A DNA stretch of 64,000 nucleotides, from positions 5,001-69,000 of the forward strand of contig JBAMJV010008162.1 in the NCBI GenBank assembly GCA_037951105.1. Reading direction: 5' to 3'. The notes beneath the pieces are model-generated. The model ran no database searches, was not told where the DNA came from, and was given only the letters and a program-made list of their open reading frames with translations. Made by a program: the position numbers and the translations under genes. Position 1 is the stretch's first letter. Every line of letters begins with the position of its first letter. The DNA comes from Echinarachnius parma (Eukaryota > Echinodermata > Echinoidea > Clypeasteroida > Echinarachniidae). Positions 35,571-48,100 of this stretch are shown here, piece by piece.

Positions 35571-36644
35571 TTTTGTCATAAAGAAAACAGGATCACGCTG
35601 CAAGATGGTTTACATTTTGTTTAGCTTTTTGTCAGGTGAAGAAAAAAAACATCAGAGTGGGCACTAGAGCTTTGTATAGTTTATGTGTACATTTAAAACG
35701 AAAGAGAGAAGTAAGTTTCCATGCCTTGTGTGACAGGTATATCAAATTATTTACCGATATGATTGAGGTAATACAATAACAATCATTATATCCTACATGA
35801 ATGAAATCCTGTTCATTGATTGGTCTACATAGCGTCATGTGACCAAACATAGTAATGCCCATGGAGAAAAATGTGCTATGCGTGACGTCATTCATGGAAT
35901 AGTAAATGCTATTCCATGAATGACGTCATAGACGCCGGGTGATCATATTGAGCCCATAGAGATGCGTGTTATAAAACTTCCCCGCGAGCAGAGGTCTTGT
36001 TTTAGCTTGCGAAAGATGCTCGACGAGATTTCTCAAAGAGTTATTTAAAAAGAAATACAGCATATTTTCACCCGTGAATATCAATAAGTTCCAAAGAATA
36101 TTCTAGAGATGCATTTCATGTATAACGTAGCGGTATTCGAATTAAAAAATTACGACAATGGTGCACATTGTGCATCGTTGTCCTTCTGTGGTCGTGACAC
36201 TAATTCGTCATTAGAAAATTGGCCGCGGTGTGAACTACACTACCTGTATGTGTAATGTACGAATAACTAGTTTCTCCATACATAAACACGTGTGTAGTAA
36301 TGTAAAGCAGGTTAATTATTCACTTTGATTCGCGCGTTTTGCATTTGGGTGCGCATTAGTTGTTAAGGCGCGGAACCATGAATGGAAAGATAGCGCAATA
36401 CGCGCTCTGCGCTAGGAATATTGCGCAAAGGGGTCAGTGTCACAAACAGAACATAGTCAGTGCAGTGATGGTTCCATGATCAATGCTTTGTTTTTCTTTA
36501 TATTTTTCTTTAATTTAATTGAAATCATTTATTTTTGCCATGATTATGATTATGCGAAGGATATAAAACAAATATATCATGCACTATTTCGAGCCACTAG
36601 TGAAATTATAGATTCCTCGGTGACAGAAAAAGCACTATAATAAT
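35571..36644. other. D2 sequence, partly D2-specific, with a short hairpin
   Basis: 35571-35790 matches D1. From about 35790 it is D2-specific. A hairpin at about 35884-35935 pairs GACGTCATTCATGGAATAG with its complement. No coding feature is supported in 35936-36644. Confidence 0.4.
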
Positions 36645-37742
36645 AGCCGTATTCACACGATGTGTTCTTAAGAACTGCAATTCTTAAGAATTGCAATTCT
36701 TAAGAACTTCAAAATGTGTGTTCAAACGATGCCAATTCTCGAGAGTTGCAATTCTTAAGAATTAAAACCGGAAGTAGTGTGCGCGCCTTTCTCATTTGAG
36801 GTCACGCGCACTCACTTGACTTGTTTTCACACCGGAAGCATATCTCGGTCATGAGGTCAACCCAAACCACGAGTCTCGAATCTGATTGTGTTCAGACGGT
36901 AAAAAAAATAGACTGCGCGCAGTCGCGCGCTTATCGCGCGCTCATTCTGCGCAAAATCTTACAAGTATCTTGTGGTTATCTTGTGGTTTGCAAACCACAA
37001 GATAACCACAAGATTGCGCATATTTTGCAGTGCGCGCAATCTCGTGGTTTGGAAACCACAAGATAACCACGAGTTTTGCGTGTTCAAACGAGCGCTAACC
37101 ACAAGATATTCTTAAGAATTGCAAACCACAAGATAACCACAAGATAACCACGAGATTGGCTTTTATCGTCTGAATGCAGCTAATAATAGCCGCATTCAGA
37201 CGATAAAAGCAAATCTCGTGGTTATCTTGTGGTTATCTTGTGGTTTGCAATTCTTAAGAATATCTTGTGGTTTGCGCTCGTTTGAACACGCAAAACTCGT
37301 GGTTATCTTGTGGTTTCCAAACCACGAGATTGCGCACACTGCAAAAAATGCGCAATCTCGTGGTTATCTTGTGGTTATCTTGTGGTTTGCAAACCACAAG
37401 ATAACCACAAGATACTTGTAAGATTTTGCGCAGAATGAGCGCGCGATAAGCGCGCGACTGCGCGCAGTCTACTTTTTTTACCGTCTGAACACAATCAGCT
37501 TCGAGACTCGTGGTTTGGGTTGACCTCATGACCGAGATATGCTTCCGGTGTAAAAACAAGTCAAGTGAGCGCGCGTGACCTCAAATGAGAAAGGCGCGCA
37601 TGCTACTTCCGGTTTTAATTCTTAAGAATTGCAACTCTCGAGAATTGGCATCGTTTGAACACACATTTTGAAGTTCTTAAGAATTGCAATTCTTAAGAAT
37701 TGCAATTCTTAAGAACTTGGCTTTCATCGTCTGAATACGGCT
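36645..37742. mobile_element. P2: palindrome of two inverted MITE copies
   Basis: Each half (about 36645-37185 and 37192-37742) has its own inverted ends (AGCCGTATTCACACGAT against CGTCTGAATGCAGCT). The halves are separated by AATAAT and flanked by further AATAAT, as for an element inserted twice in opposite orientation at an ATA-rich target. The interiors are packed with AACCACAAGATA and TTCTTAAGAATTGCAA palindromes and TGCGCGCAGTCGCGCG. No transposase is present. Confidence 0.8.
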
Positions 37743-38427
37743 AATAATAATAATAACAATAGCGCATATCTCACCAAGGTGACTAGTGTCTTCATGCGCG
37801 TCATAATTGTGTTGCTGATTTACCACACATCCGGCAGCATGCAGAGTTTAAAGGTCTTTCATCCGAATGATAGGATCAGATTTAATCTATAAATATATGT
37901 CGTACATTGTAATCATCATACTATGCAGCTCATATTTTGCAAGCATCGCTACATTTAATAACAAACTACTCCGGAGTAGCTAGTGGACCATAATTTACAA
38001 GGACAACACAACAAGGTCACAGTGTTCAAATAATAAAAGAATAGATGATAATTTAGGACAATACACTATTCTGCCATGGGCGTAAACAGGCTGGGGACGG
38101 GGGGTTACGTCCCCCACCCCCCTCTTACATTTGAAAGTGGAGTGGATTGTCCTCCACTTTTTCATAAATGTATACATTACTAGTATGTATGTTTGATTAC
38201 ATAGCTTGCACTACACATTCTGTGAAATGTTTGTCTCATACGTATGCACCCAATCGCACAATTTCAAGCCAAAAAGTGCAAAAGCTCCCTACAGTGGGAG
38301 GAGGACATCCTTTACGGCACCATCCCCTGCTCGGTCGCTTCGCTTCCTCGCATTGCTCCCCCCGCCCCCGCCCCCGCCCCGCCCCCGCCCCCGCCCCCGC
38401 CCCCGCCCCCGCCAAAGTCGAAAAAAG
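37743..38427. other. D2 end, spacer and inverted GGAGCGAAGCGAC-family copy
   Basis: 37743-38010 is the end of D2. 38236-38360 is an inverted relative of 16478-16660 and 16860-17000. 38357-38412 is a (CCCCCG)n tract. Confidence 0.5.
38357..38412. repeat. (CCCCCG)n tract
   Basis: About nine hexamer units with one shortened unit. C-rich on this strand, with quadruplex potential on the other. Confidence 0.9.
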
Positions 38428-38771
38428 TGACTTTAGGTTGCCAGATCTCCACAACAAGTTTAAACCGATTTTAATTGCAAGTATTTTTAATGAGACAACA
38501 TAATTCAGAGGTCTACTTCAACAAATTTGTTGCGAACACCTCCAAATCCAAAAATGGCGTCCAAAAAAGCAGCCGTTTTGTATTGCTATAGATAATTGGC
38601 GAGATTTCCCAAACGACACCTCATATCAACATTATTTTGCAGTCATATTAAAGACAATAACATTTCCTATAATCTGATACCAAATACCGTGGAGTTCAGG
38701 ATAGGTAACACGGTCATTTTTAGCCCCAAACTCAAATTTTAGGCATTTTTCCCCAAAAATATGAAATTATA

Positions 38772-39484
38772 TACTTCGCACAAAAAGTTCCGCAATCGGG
38801 GTTCGCGCATTAATAACTTTTATATTAGGTTATTACCATTGATAAATTTGGTATCATTGGAAAGCGTGAATTCTCCCCTTTACATTGATATAACATTTGC
38901 TATGAGTATTTCATCATGGAATGTGCATTGTATCCAAATGTAGGGCAAAGTCAAAAGTGAAATGTTGCAAAATGCACTGATTTTGTCAACAGTGTGCCTT
39001 CCTTTTGTTTGAAGATTAAAACGTAGCTTGAATGCCTATTACGTTATTGCCATTCATAAATGAGGTATCATTGGAAAGCGTGAATCCTCCTCTTTACATT
39101 GATATAACATTTGCTATGGATATTATATCATGGAATGTGCATTACATCCGAATGTAGGGCAAAGTAAAAAATGAAATGTTGCAAAATGCATTGATTTTGT
39201 CAACAGTGTGCCTTCCGTTTGTTTGAAGATTAAAGCGTGGCTTGAATGCATGACCACCTCACCCCCATTCAAGCCAAGGAAGGCACTCTGTTGAGACAAA
39301 ATCAGTGCATTTTGCAACATTTCACTTTTGACTTTGCCCTACATTAGGATGCAATGCACATTCCACGATAAAATATTACTAACAAATTTCATACCAATGT
39401 AAAGGGGAGATTTCACGCTCTCCAATGATACCAAATTTATGAATGGTTATAGCGTAAAACAAAAGGAACTTTTTGTGCGAGGTA
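38772..39484. mobile_element. Foldback element, CTTCGCACAAAAAGTTCC ends
   Basis: Inverted ends TACTTCGCACAAAAAGTTCC and GGAACTTTTTGTGCGAGGTA, probably with TA target. The interior has three related blocks with GGTATCATTGGAAAGCGTGAA in alternating orientation. It sits in the left arm of F2. The ends resemble those of F5 (CCTCAAAAAAAGTTCGG). Confidence 0.7.
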
Positions 39485-39681
39485 TAGATTGACATAATTA
39501 CCCATGAATCAATTATTGTATTAGCAGTTGAATTAATACTTTTCAGAAAACTGTCTAATTATATCAAAAATACTCTCTGAAAATTTCAAGTGTGTAACTT
39601 ATCTGAACAAAAAGTTATAGTTCTTGGAAGTCAGCATTTTATATCGACAAAACGTGTAGTTTTGCATGAATTATCATGCTG

Positions 39682-40925
39682 TACAGGGTGTATCAAAAAT
39701 GTGTAATCTTAATTATAGGATTTGTATTTCAAAATGATTGCGTCAATCTCGGGACACCTTCAATTACAGTTATGAACAGATAAAAAACACAAATTCTTGT
39801 AATATGATGAATATTCCACCATCATTATGTAGTCCGTATAGATGTCGTGTCTGTCTTGTATTTGTTTAACTGCATTTATCATAAATCAAGCGCTAAACAT
39901 GAACTTAATTCCACTCCACATGGAGCATTCCAGTCAGCTGCATACTGACGCGCATGCCATGCACATTGCGAATTCGAATCATACTGGGTGTCCATGCTGT
40001 GTTTAAAACATTGTCAAGATCATGTTCATTATCTTGAATAAGTGTCTTACTGAAGTACACAATATGCGGGACATACTCTAATATGTGCAGAGCGTATTTA
40101 GATTCGAACACCATCTTAATCGCAAGGTATGCAACCTTCATGCCCTTCATATCTTATTACATGTACCTGGAGACCATAAAGATCTATACAAATTGTCTGA
40201 CTCAGTATTAAAACAAAAACAACTCAATTGCTAGACTTATATGTACAACACCGAAAAGCCTCGGCAAGCCGAATGTTTAGTTTTTGTGCACTACGCTGTA
40301 CTCGTGTAACCATGGTAACAACAGCCGATTATGGACAAAAATATAACCAAATCAACAGATATTTATTTTAAAAACTTTAAAAAAGCAGGTAAAAGGGTGT
40401 TATTTCACATGTGATTTGTTTTCCTCCATGTTCACGCGAAAATTAGTGTTCATAATGCGGCTTGTTGTAGCCAGATATATGATTTATTGTATTTCTATTG
40501 TTGTTGTTACTAAGGTTACAAATGTATACGGTGGTACAACAAATTATTCTACGATAAACCTAATAGCTTATTCAAATTCTTCATCGAACCCTGAAAAAGT
40601 CTAGCTAACTGTGGTGTTCCGAATAATAATCATGTTATAAACATGATTATATAGATAAATTATGGTCGATCCAACTGTAAAGGACGAGCACCTCCCATTC
40701 GAATATTGCACTAAATAGTGCACTTTGTATGATGGATTTATTATTGCAGTGAAATGTCCGATACTCTATTTTCGTGTATTGCAAACCGATGGCGGCATAT
40801 TTATGACATAAAAGAAGAAAACTGAAGGTTTTGCTAAAAAAGGGTATAAACAATATGTCATTATTTAGGAGCATTTCTTAAATAAAGTCCGTAAACAAGA
40901 ATTGCATTTATTGGGGCACCCTGTA
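39682..40925. mobile_element. TACAGGGTG-ended element forming the F2 loop
   Basis: Ends TACAGGGTG and CACCCTGTA; inverted similarity is short. Contains an 81-codon minus-strand frame (39905-40150) without a recognised domain. The length (1.24 kb) and ends fit a decayed mariner-type transposon, but no DDE/DDD motif could be identified. Confidence 0.5.
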
Positions 40926-41424
40926 TAGTGTATATTGCTGGTTTTGTCGATATAAAATGCTGACTTCCAGTTATTATAACTTTTTGTTCAGATACGGTAA
41001 ACACTTGAAATTTTCACAGAGTATTGCTAATATAACTAGACAGTTTTCAGAAAAGTATTTATTCAACTCCCAGTGCAATTATTGATATATGCTGAATTAT
41101 GTAAATCAATAATTTCATATTTTTGGGAAAAAAGGCCTAAAATTTCAGTTCGGTGCTAAAAATTACCGTGTTACATATCCTGAAACCCATTGTGTTTGGT
41201 ATCAGATTATAGGAAATTTTATTGTCTTTAATATGACTGCAAAATCATGCTTATTTCAGGTGTTGATTGGGAAATCTCGCCAATTGGCTATAGCAAGTCA
41301 AAACAGCTACTTCTTTGGACGCCATCTTGGATTTGGAGGTGTTCGCAACAAATTTCTCTCATTAAAAATACTTGCAAATAAAATTGGTTTAAACTAGTTG
41401 TGGAGATCTGGCAACCTAAGTCCT

Positions 41425-41920
41425 TAAGGAAGCCATTTTTTTTTATGTTGGCCCTCCCCTTAGTATGATATGCAATGAGCCAATGACACACAGTTCTCTC
41501 CTAGTCCTATCTTCTCTAGAAAGCTCTAAAATGATATGTTATTCAATATGCAAGTAACCTTACTATTATTAAATTGAACCTGCAAAAGAATCACACTACC
41601 TTTGATTGTTTTCTTTCAACTTATTTTGCTCGGCTTCTACCATATTTACTTCATTATCGATTGACATAGTCTTTTATCCAAATATATTATTTATTTAAAA
41701 AGGGATCTAGTAACTTTGCCTGGCTCGACCAAACACACTGGCATATCTATAGTTATATCATGTATATAGTGGTTTGGGGCCTGGATGTTTTCCTCTCTCT
41801 TATATAAAGGAAATGGGTTAGCATAGAGACATAATAATCTGTGCCGCCATATATGCCACGATCGTTTTATAATACAAAATGTATTATCTGATTGGGACTC
41901 ATTGTATAAGCAAGAAAAAC
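41425..41920. other. Spacer between foldbacks
   Basis: AT-rich. It shares ATATGCAATGAGCCAATGAC with D2 at about 35058. Nothing else is supported. Confidence 0.4.
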
Positions 41921-43453
41921 TAGTCGTGTAGATTTTTCTAGGACCTGGACATGTTCTTTAGTCCAACGTTTTTTTTTTTATTGATTCTTATTCTAGAAGG
42001 GTTAAGAAGAAATTTCAGCTTTGTTGCCACTTCGGCAACATTGGGCAACTTTTTTATAAGCATTATAAAGTTAGTTAGCTAATTTGCATATTTGTGAAAT
42101 AAGGTCAGGGGTCATTTTCTATCCAGGAATAGTACAATATTGATAAAAACAAGTATTCTAGGGTGTATTGGGGCAAGGATTCCATTTCCGGTGCTCGTTT
42201 GTAAGTGGCATATGGGCAACACCCTGAAATCCAAGATGGCTGCCCCTAATTTTGTATATTTATGAATATTATTAATTTTCAGTGGCTACAGCCTCTAATA
42301 AGCCAAAATTACTTATTATTTTCCTCAATCATGTTCTAAATGTGTGATAAAGATAATTTAGCTTGGTTGCTTCCTTGGCAACATCTAGCAATGCATAAAA
42401 TTAGCATAATTAGGTATTTTGCCTAATTTGCATATTCCCCCAAATCAAGTATATTGGGAACCCGAAACGTTGAAATGAACCACTTTTCCAAGGTTTTCGG
42501 GGGCAACAAATCCATTCATGATACTTAATTCGACGTTTCACCTTGGCAACCCACATAAATCCAAGATGGCCGCCTTTGTCATTTGAAAGTAAATAATGCT
42601 ATTTGCCACTTTAATGGCATTTATTTGATAAAATTATGATTTTGTTACTGTAAGCAAACAACTACATTGTGATTCAAGTATTCTGGTTGCTCATTCCAAT
42701 AATTAAAACTCAAAACATTATAATATCAATCTAATATAACCGAAATAATATAGTCGTGTATCATAACATGTGTAATTTGGGGAGCAGCCATCTTGGATTT
42801 GAGATGCTTGCCATGGTGATACAGGTAAATAAGTATCAAAAATGGATTTGTTGCCCCCCTAAACCTTGGGAAAATGGTATTACTTGTCATTTTTACTTTC
42901 TGGGTTCCCAATATACGCGATTTGGAAGAATATGTAAACTAGGTAAAATTCCTAATTATGCAAATAATATGCATTGCTAGAGGTTTCCATGATGGCAACT
43001 AATCTTTGATATCTTAAATACATACCTAGAACATAACTGACAAATAATAATCCGGAATTATTGCTTATTAGGGGCTGTAGCCACTGAAAATCAATAATAT
43101 TCATAAATATGCAAATTAGGGGCAGCCATCTTGGATTTCAGGTGTTTCCCATACGGCACTTACAAACAAGCACCGGAAATGGAATCATTGCCCCAAAATA
43201 CCCTAGAATACTTGTTTTTATCAATATTGTACTATTCCTAGATAGAAAATGACCCCTGACCTTATTTCACAAATATGCAAATTAGCTAATTAACTTTATA
43301 ATGCTTATAAAAAAAGTTGCCCAATGTTGCCAAGGTGGCAACAAAGCTGAAATTTCTTCTTAACCCTTCTAGAATATGAATCAATAAAAAAACGTTGGAC
43401 TAAAGAACGTTTCCAGGTCTAATACACAAAGTATAGGACCGTCTACACGACTA
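41921..43453. mobile_element. F3: 1.5-kb foldback
   Basis: Ends TAGTCGTGTAGA and TCTACACGACTA. Arms of about 650 bp match in reverse complement, for example GACCCCTGACCTTATTTC and AGCACCGGAAATGGAATC. The loop is about 200 bp near 42600-42760. Arms carry CCAAGATGGCTGCCCC and CCAAGATGGCCGCC. Noncoding. Confidence 0.85.
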
Positions 43454-43870
43454 AACAGATCAAGGGCGGTTTATGGTGCTTGCATGAAACCAGGGCGATT
43501 ATTAAACTTTATTTTGGCTTGTTTGGAAAATATATTGTATGGAGAAGCCTCTGGTGATGTATTCATATCCAACCATTATCATTGCATTCCGTGGTTTGTT
43601 GTATTCATTTAAAGAAAATATTGCTGTCAACACGGGGTCCTTTCTTCTTTTGTATTTGTACTCGTGAGATAAATAATGCCCCAGTTCGCAGGTTCCTCTT
43701 TGAATGGCGATCCTTTTGCTGTTCATCACAATCAATTATTTATTTAACCCCGGTGGTATTTTATTTTCGACCCATTTTCTGCAGTTCAGCAAACCCATTG
43801 AAACACAGGACAAAGATCCGTTATAAATTGTAGTTGTCCACGTCATAGGTCAGATATCATCTAGATTCTA
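43454..43870. other. Unassigned spacer
   Basis: Two overlapping frames of about 80 codons on opposite strands (43502-43735 and 43582-43833) are seen. Neither is recognised or flanked by good splice sites. Confidence 0.4.
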
Positions 43871-43871
43871 A

Positions 43872-44140
43872 TATAGGTTTTCCCGCTCAATTTCGCGATT
43901 GTGTCAATCGAATTGATAATAGGAGCAAACGAATTCGCGCGATTTGCGATCGCCGTACCAAAGCATCATTCGAATTCGTGAATAGTCATTCAAAATCACG
44001 CCCGGAGCAAACGAATTCGCACAAAGAGCAAACCATTTCGTCAATGGTCGTTCAAATTGACACGTAGTATACGTAGACGTCTCTTCGGTCATTCGAATTC
44101 GTGAAAGGGCAGCCAATTTTCAAATTACTGATTTCAATTT
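43872..44140. mobile_element. ATAGGTTTTCCCG family, left-end fragment
   Basis: Starts TATAGGTTTTCCCGCTCAAT and matches 44766-44965 in direct orientation. Rich in GAATTCG palindromes. The right half is missing. It is followed by unrelated sequence with GCAGTGGCGTACCG at 44180. Confidence 0.65.
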
Positions 44141-44761
44141 AAGAAATGTAAAGAGAGATCAGCAATAAATTGGCTAAAGGCAGTGGCGTACCGTATTCAG
44201 GCAAACTTAATTCATATTCCGACAAAGGCATGTTATATTTGGGAAAAATCAAGTCATGAATTATTTGTGAAATTTATACAAAGAATATAATGTTGGTAAA
44301 GGTATATATATATACAATCGTAACAACTTTTTGTGTTGCTTGTCAGGTGAGAATGAGAATAGTGGAATTCGGGGAAAAGGACCCCGGGTCCTCTGGAAAT
44401 ACAAGTGTGCCTATGCCAATGAACTTTATGTATATCTTTGTTTTTGTTTTGTTAGATTTCCCCCTTGGCTTATGCTGTAGTGTTTGTTAAATTATTGGGG
44501 GAGGGGAGGTGGAAGGTGCCTCCTAGCTCCGTGCAAAAGCGTATAGCAACGTTCCTCACATAATCTTTTAAAAGGTAAGTGGGGATGTAAATGACATTAC
44601 AATTGTGAACATCCTTATGATAGCAAAACTACACATACAAATATATATATATACATTATTTTGCAAAATGGTCAAACGTAACTAACCGAATATTGTCCTA
44701 AGTTTCGTGTGGTATGTGATATATATATATATATACAATTACAACAGGAGGAATAATTATA
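44141..44761. other. Spacer with TATA microsatellites
   Basis: Between the two family copies. Includes ATATATATATAT stretches at 44305, 44640 and 44720 and a G-rich stretch at 44497. The 66-codon frame at 44290 is not supported. Confidence 0.4.
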
Positions 44762-45166
44762 TGTATTCCCGCTCAATTTCGCGATTGTGTCAATCGAATT
44801 GATAATAGGAGCAAACGAATTCGCGCGATTTGCGATCGCCATACCAAAGCAGCATTCGAATTCGTAAATAGTCGTTCAAAAATACGTAGGAGCAAGTGAA
44901 TTTGCACAAAGTGCATACCTTTTCATCAATGGTCATTCGAATTCGCGAAAGGCCGTTGACAGTTGGCTGCACATTCGCGAATTCGAATGCTCATAAATGA
45001 ACTTCTGTGTCTATTCACGAAAGCGTGTGCGTATGCATGAATTCGCATGCACTTATTTGGAATTTGGAAGACCGATACCAACGATTACGCGGCAACGCGC
45101 GAATTCGAATGACCCTAAATGAATACGATTGAAAAAAGTGCAAAATTGAGCGGGAAAACCTATATT
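44762..45166. mobile_element. ATAGGTTTTCCCG family foldback, nearly complete
   Basis: Left end TTCCCGCTCAATTTCGCG, right end AAATTGAGCGGGAAAACCTA. Inside, ATTCGAATTCGTAAAT-type GAATTCG phrases alternate between strands. The right half recurs at 49331-52695 (split). Confidence 0.7.
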
Positions 45167-45199
45167 TACGGACGACTGAGAAATGCATACAGTACATAT

Positions 45200-48100
45200 A
45201 GGTGAGCGGTGAGAGGCCAAAAAGTGGCTCATTTCTTGTACTTTAATGCACCCGACTGGAATAAAGCATCAACATGGCTCATTTTAAAGGAAATTTTCTG
45301 AAGATTTTGAAAATGACCATGAAAATTGCCGCAACTTGTAGCATCACCATGGAAACAAACACTGAATAGACCACGCCCATTTTCCAGGAAATACAACTAG
45401 ATTAACAAATTAGTAGTTATTTACACATTCCATATGACTTTTTACAATAAATACTTATTTTCTAATGATTGAGAAACCTTCAATGGAAAGACAAAACCCA
45501 TCCTAACAATGGGGCATAATTTTTAAGTAAATATCAATCGAAATGCGTTGCCTAGCAGCATCATTTTCCTTAGCAACCATTTTATCCTTGCATAAAAGTG
45601 TGCGTTTTCTTTTTCTGAAGCAATTTTTCTTTTAAAAACTAAATAAAAAAATACCTCAATCATTCATTTAATTTTGGTAGACTTGATTTTGACTATTAGG
45701 TGATGCAATTCAAGAAAAATAAGCATACCAATCCAAATGTATCAATAGATGTGTGTTATTCTGTGCCTAACCAAACCCCAATTTTCATGAAAATGTCATT
45801 TTACAGTACAATTCCATACAATTCTATAAACAATCCAGCTGTATAAGACGATTTAATGTTTAGTTTAAAAACTTTAATGAGACAAAGCAGAAACCAATCA
45901 ATATTGATGACGTAATACATATACAATACAAAGTATTATCAATAGAGACTATTTTGCCTAGCAACAACATATTTTGCTCATATTTAGCGGGATTTGTTTA
46001 CCCTTCCTTGGCAAATTTCTGTTTTATAGGTCTGTATTACTTTGGTTACTCGGATAACAATTATGGTACACACATGTATATACTTTAGATTATCCATGGA
46101 TACCATTATGTTGCCTAGCAACAACATTTTACCTATCAACAACATATTTTGCTCATATTTAGCGGGGTTTTTTACCCTTCCTTGGCAAATTTCTGTTTTA
46201 TAGGTTTTTAAATTACTTTTGGTACTCGGATAACAATGATGGTACACACATGTATATACTTTAGATTATCCATGGATACCATTATGTTGCCTAGCAACAA
46301 CATTTTACCTAGCAACAACATATTTTGCTCATATTTAGTGGGTTTTTTTTTAGATCATATATTAATGATTTCATATACTGTATAATTATGTAAAATCTTG
46401 GGGTATGAGTACGATTTGGGCCCACAAAAGAACCATTACATGGATCTAATAACATTGCCAACATTTTCAAAACTTATTTGGAACTGTAGTGGTTTTCACA
46501 TACCTCATTTCAAATAAACAGCAATTTGTTTTATGACATTCTAATATTCAGAATATGAATCCTGTTGTTTAATTGGAAGAAGAAGATAAATAGAGTAGGG
46601 GAATTAATGATCAAATTGGCATGATACATCTATATGGCAGGAAAGCCTACCAGTTGACATATTTATGTATTGTACAGTGGTGCTGGTTGGCATGTCACTT
46701 GTTAGATTGTATTCTTTAACCAAGCATAATGGATCTTTCTCCACCCATTTTCAATGAGTAATTGAGATTCTATTTGGAGGAAGTAAACCTTCTTCAGGAC
46801 AGACAAGAACAAAAAAAACATATTTAGGTTTCAGATCACAATACACAGAACATTTGTAAAGTGGCAGAGTCTGGCATGGAGTTATATTATAATGAAAGGG
46901 TCAATAAATAGGCAGTTGAAAGTGTTTAGAATTAATTAGATGACGTTGTTAACATGATTTAGGAGAAGACTGTGCCTGTGCAAGTGAAGAGCGATAGGAT
47001 TGCCGCGTTTAAAGTGCTTAAAGTTTTATACAACCACTCTGGACAAGCTAAATCAAACATAAAAAGATCAACGGATAAAGACATAATGTGCTGTCTTTGA
47101 AAATCTGTGCTGCTCAAAAAGAGCTTGGCATAATAGCTTTTTAGAATAGAAACAGGAATGATCAGCAATACAAAATGTATCATGCAAATTCAAGGGAAAC
47201 TTAACTTTGCTAAACCATTTGGCGCTTGTGTATTCCACTGCCGAATAATGTGTTGATGGTCAAAATTGCAGAGGATTGCAGAGGATGAACTGTTTAATGT
47301 ATTTTATTTTCTTTTTACTCAGCACCATGGTTGTTGAAGGTTGTATGAACACAAGGCAGTGTTCTTTGTCATGGATCAAGGCTCATCGGCCCAAATTATC
47401 ATCAGTGGCTCAACTTGAGCAATAACAAACGAACAATGTACAAAGCAGAAAAGTCCAGAGAAATCCAGTTGAACGAACTGTTCAATATCAAATATAAGTC
47501 AGATGTGTGGTTGCTAGGTAAAATTTGGTTGCTAGGCAATGCAATGGTCACCGTGAATAACTTAATTTGTTGCACCATCAAGGTTAACCAAGAATCCATA
47601 TTAATGAAGGCTTTACATCCAATAATGTGTCAATGAAAGTTAACACAACTCTCTGAATGTATGTCAGATATGTGGTTGCTAGGTAAAATGTGTGTACCAT
47701 CATTGTTATCCGAGTACCCAAAGTAATACATACCTATACAACAGAAATTTGCCAAGGAAGGGTAAAAAAAACCGCTAAATATGAGCAAAATATGTTGTTA
47801 CTAGGTAAAATGTTGTTGCTAGGCAACATAATGGTATCCATGGATAATCTAAAGTATATACATGTGTGTACCATCATTGTTATCTGAGTACCCAAAGTAA
47901 TACAGACCTGTAATACAGAAATTTGCCAAGGAAGGGTAACAAAACCGCGCAAAATATGAGTAAAATATGTTGTTACTAGGTCAAATGTTGTTGCTAGGCA
48001 ACATAATGGTATCCATGGATAATCTAAAGTATATACATGTGTGTACCATCATTGTTATCCGAGTACCCAAAGTATTACAGACCTATAAAACAGAAATTTG

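Larger units (their letters stand above)
32840..38010. repeat. D2: second copy of the tandem duplication
   Basis: Direct repeat of D1, sharing the LINE-like tail, the AGTGATCC element (with a large deletion), the ATTGAAGCTCCCGTAACCG block, a TG tract and the end phrase CTACTCCGGAGTAGCTAGTGG. Relative to D1 it lacks P1 and 27818-29006. It has its own insertion at about 35790-37742 that includes P2. Confidence 0.85.
38428..41424. mobile_element. F2: foldback with one element in an arm and one as the loop
   Basis: The left arm is 38428-38771 plus 39485-39681. The right arm is 40926-41424. Outer ends are near GGTTGCCAGATCTCC and GGAGATCTGGCAACC. Arm landmarks are AATTGGCGAGATTTCCC and its complement, and AAAGTTATAGTTCTTGGAAG against CTTCCAGTTATTATAACTT. 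An element at 38772-39484 interrupts the left arm and another at 39682-40925 occupies the loop. Confidence 0.75.

Noticed and set aside
37254-37559. 101-codon minus-strand frame and its twin at 36821-37066
   Set aside because: Mirror images of the same palindromic MITE, not a gene pair.
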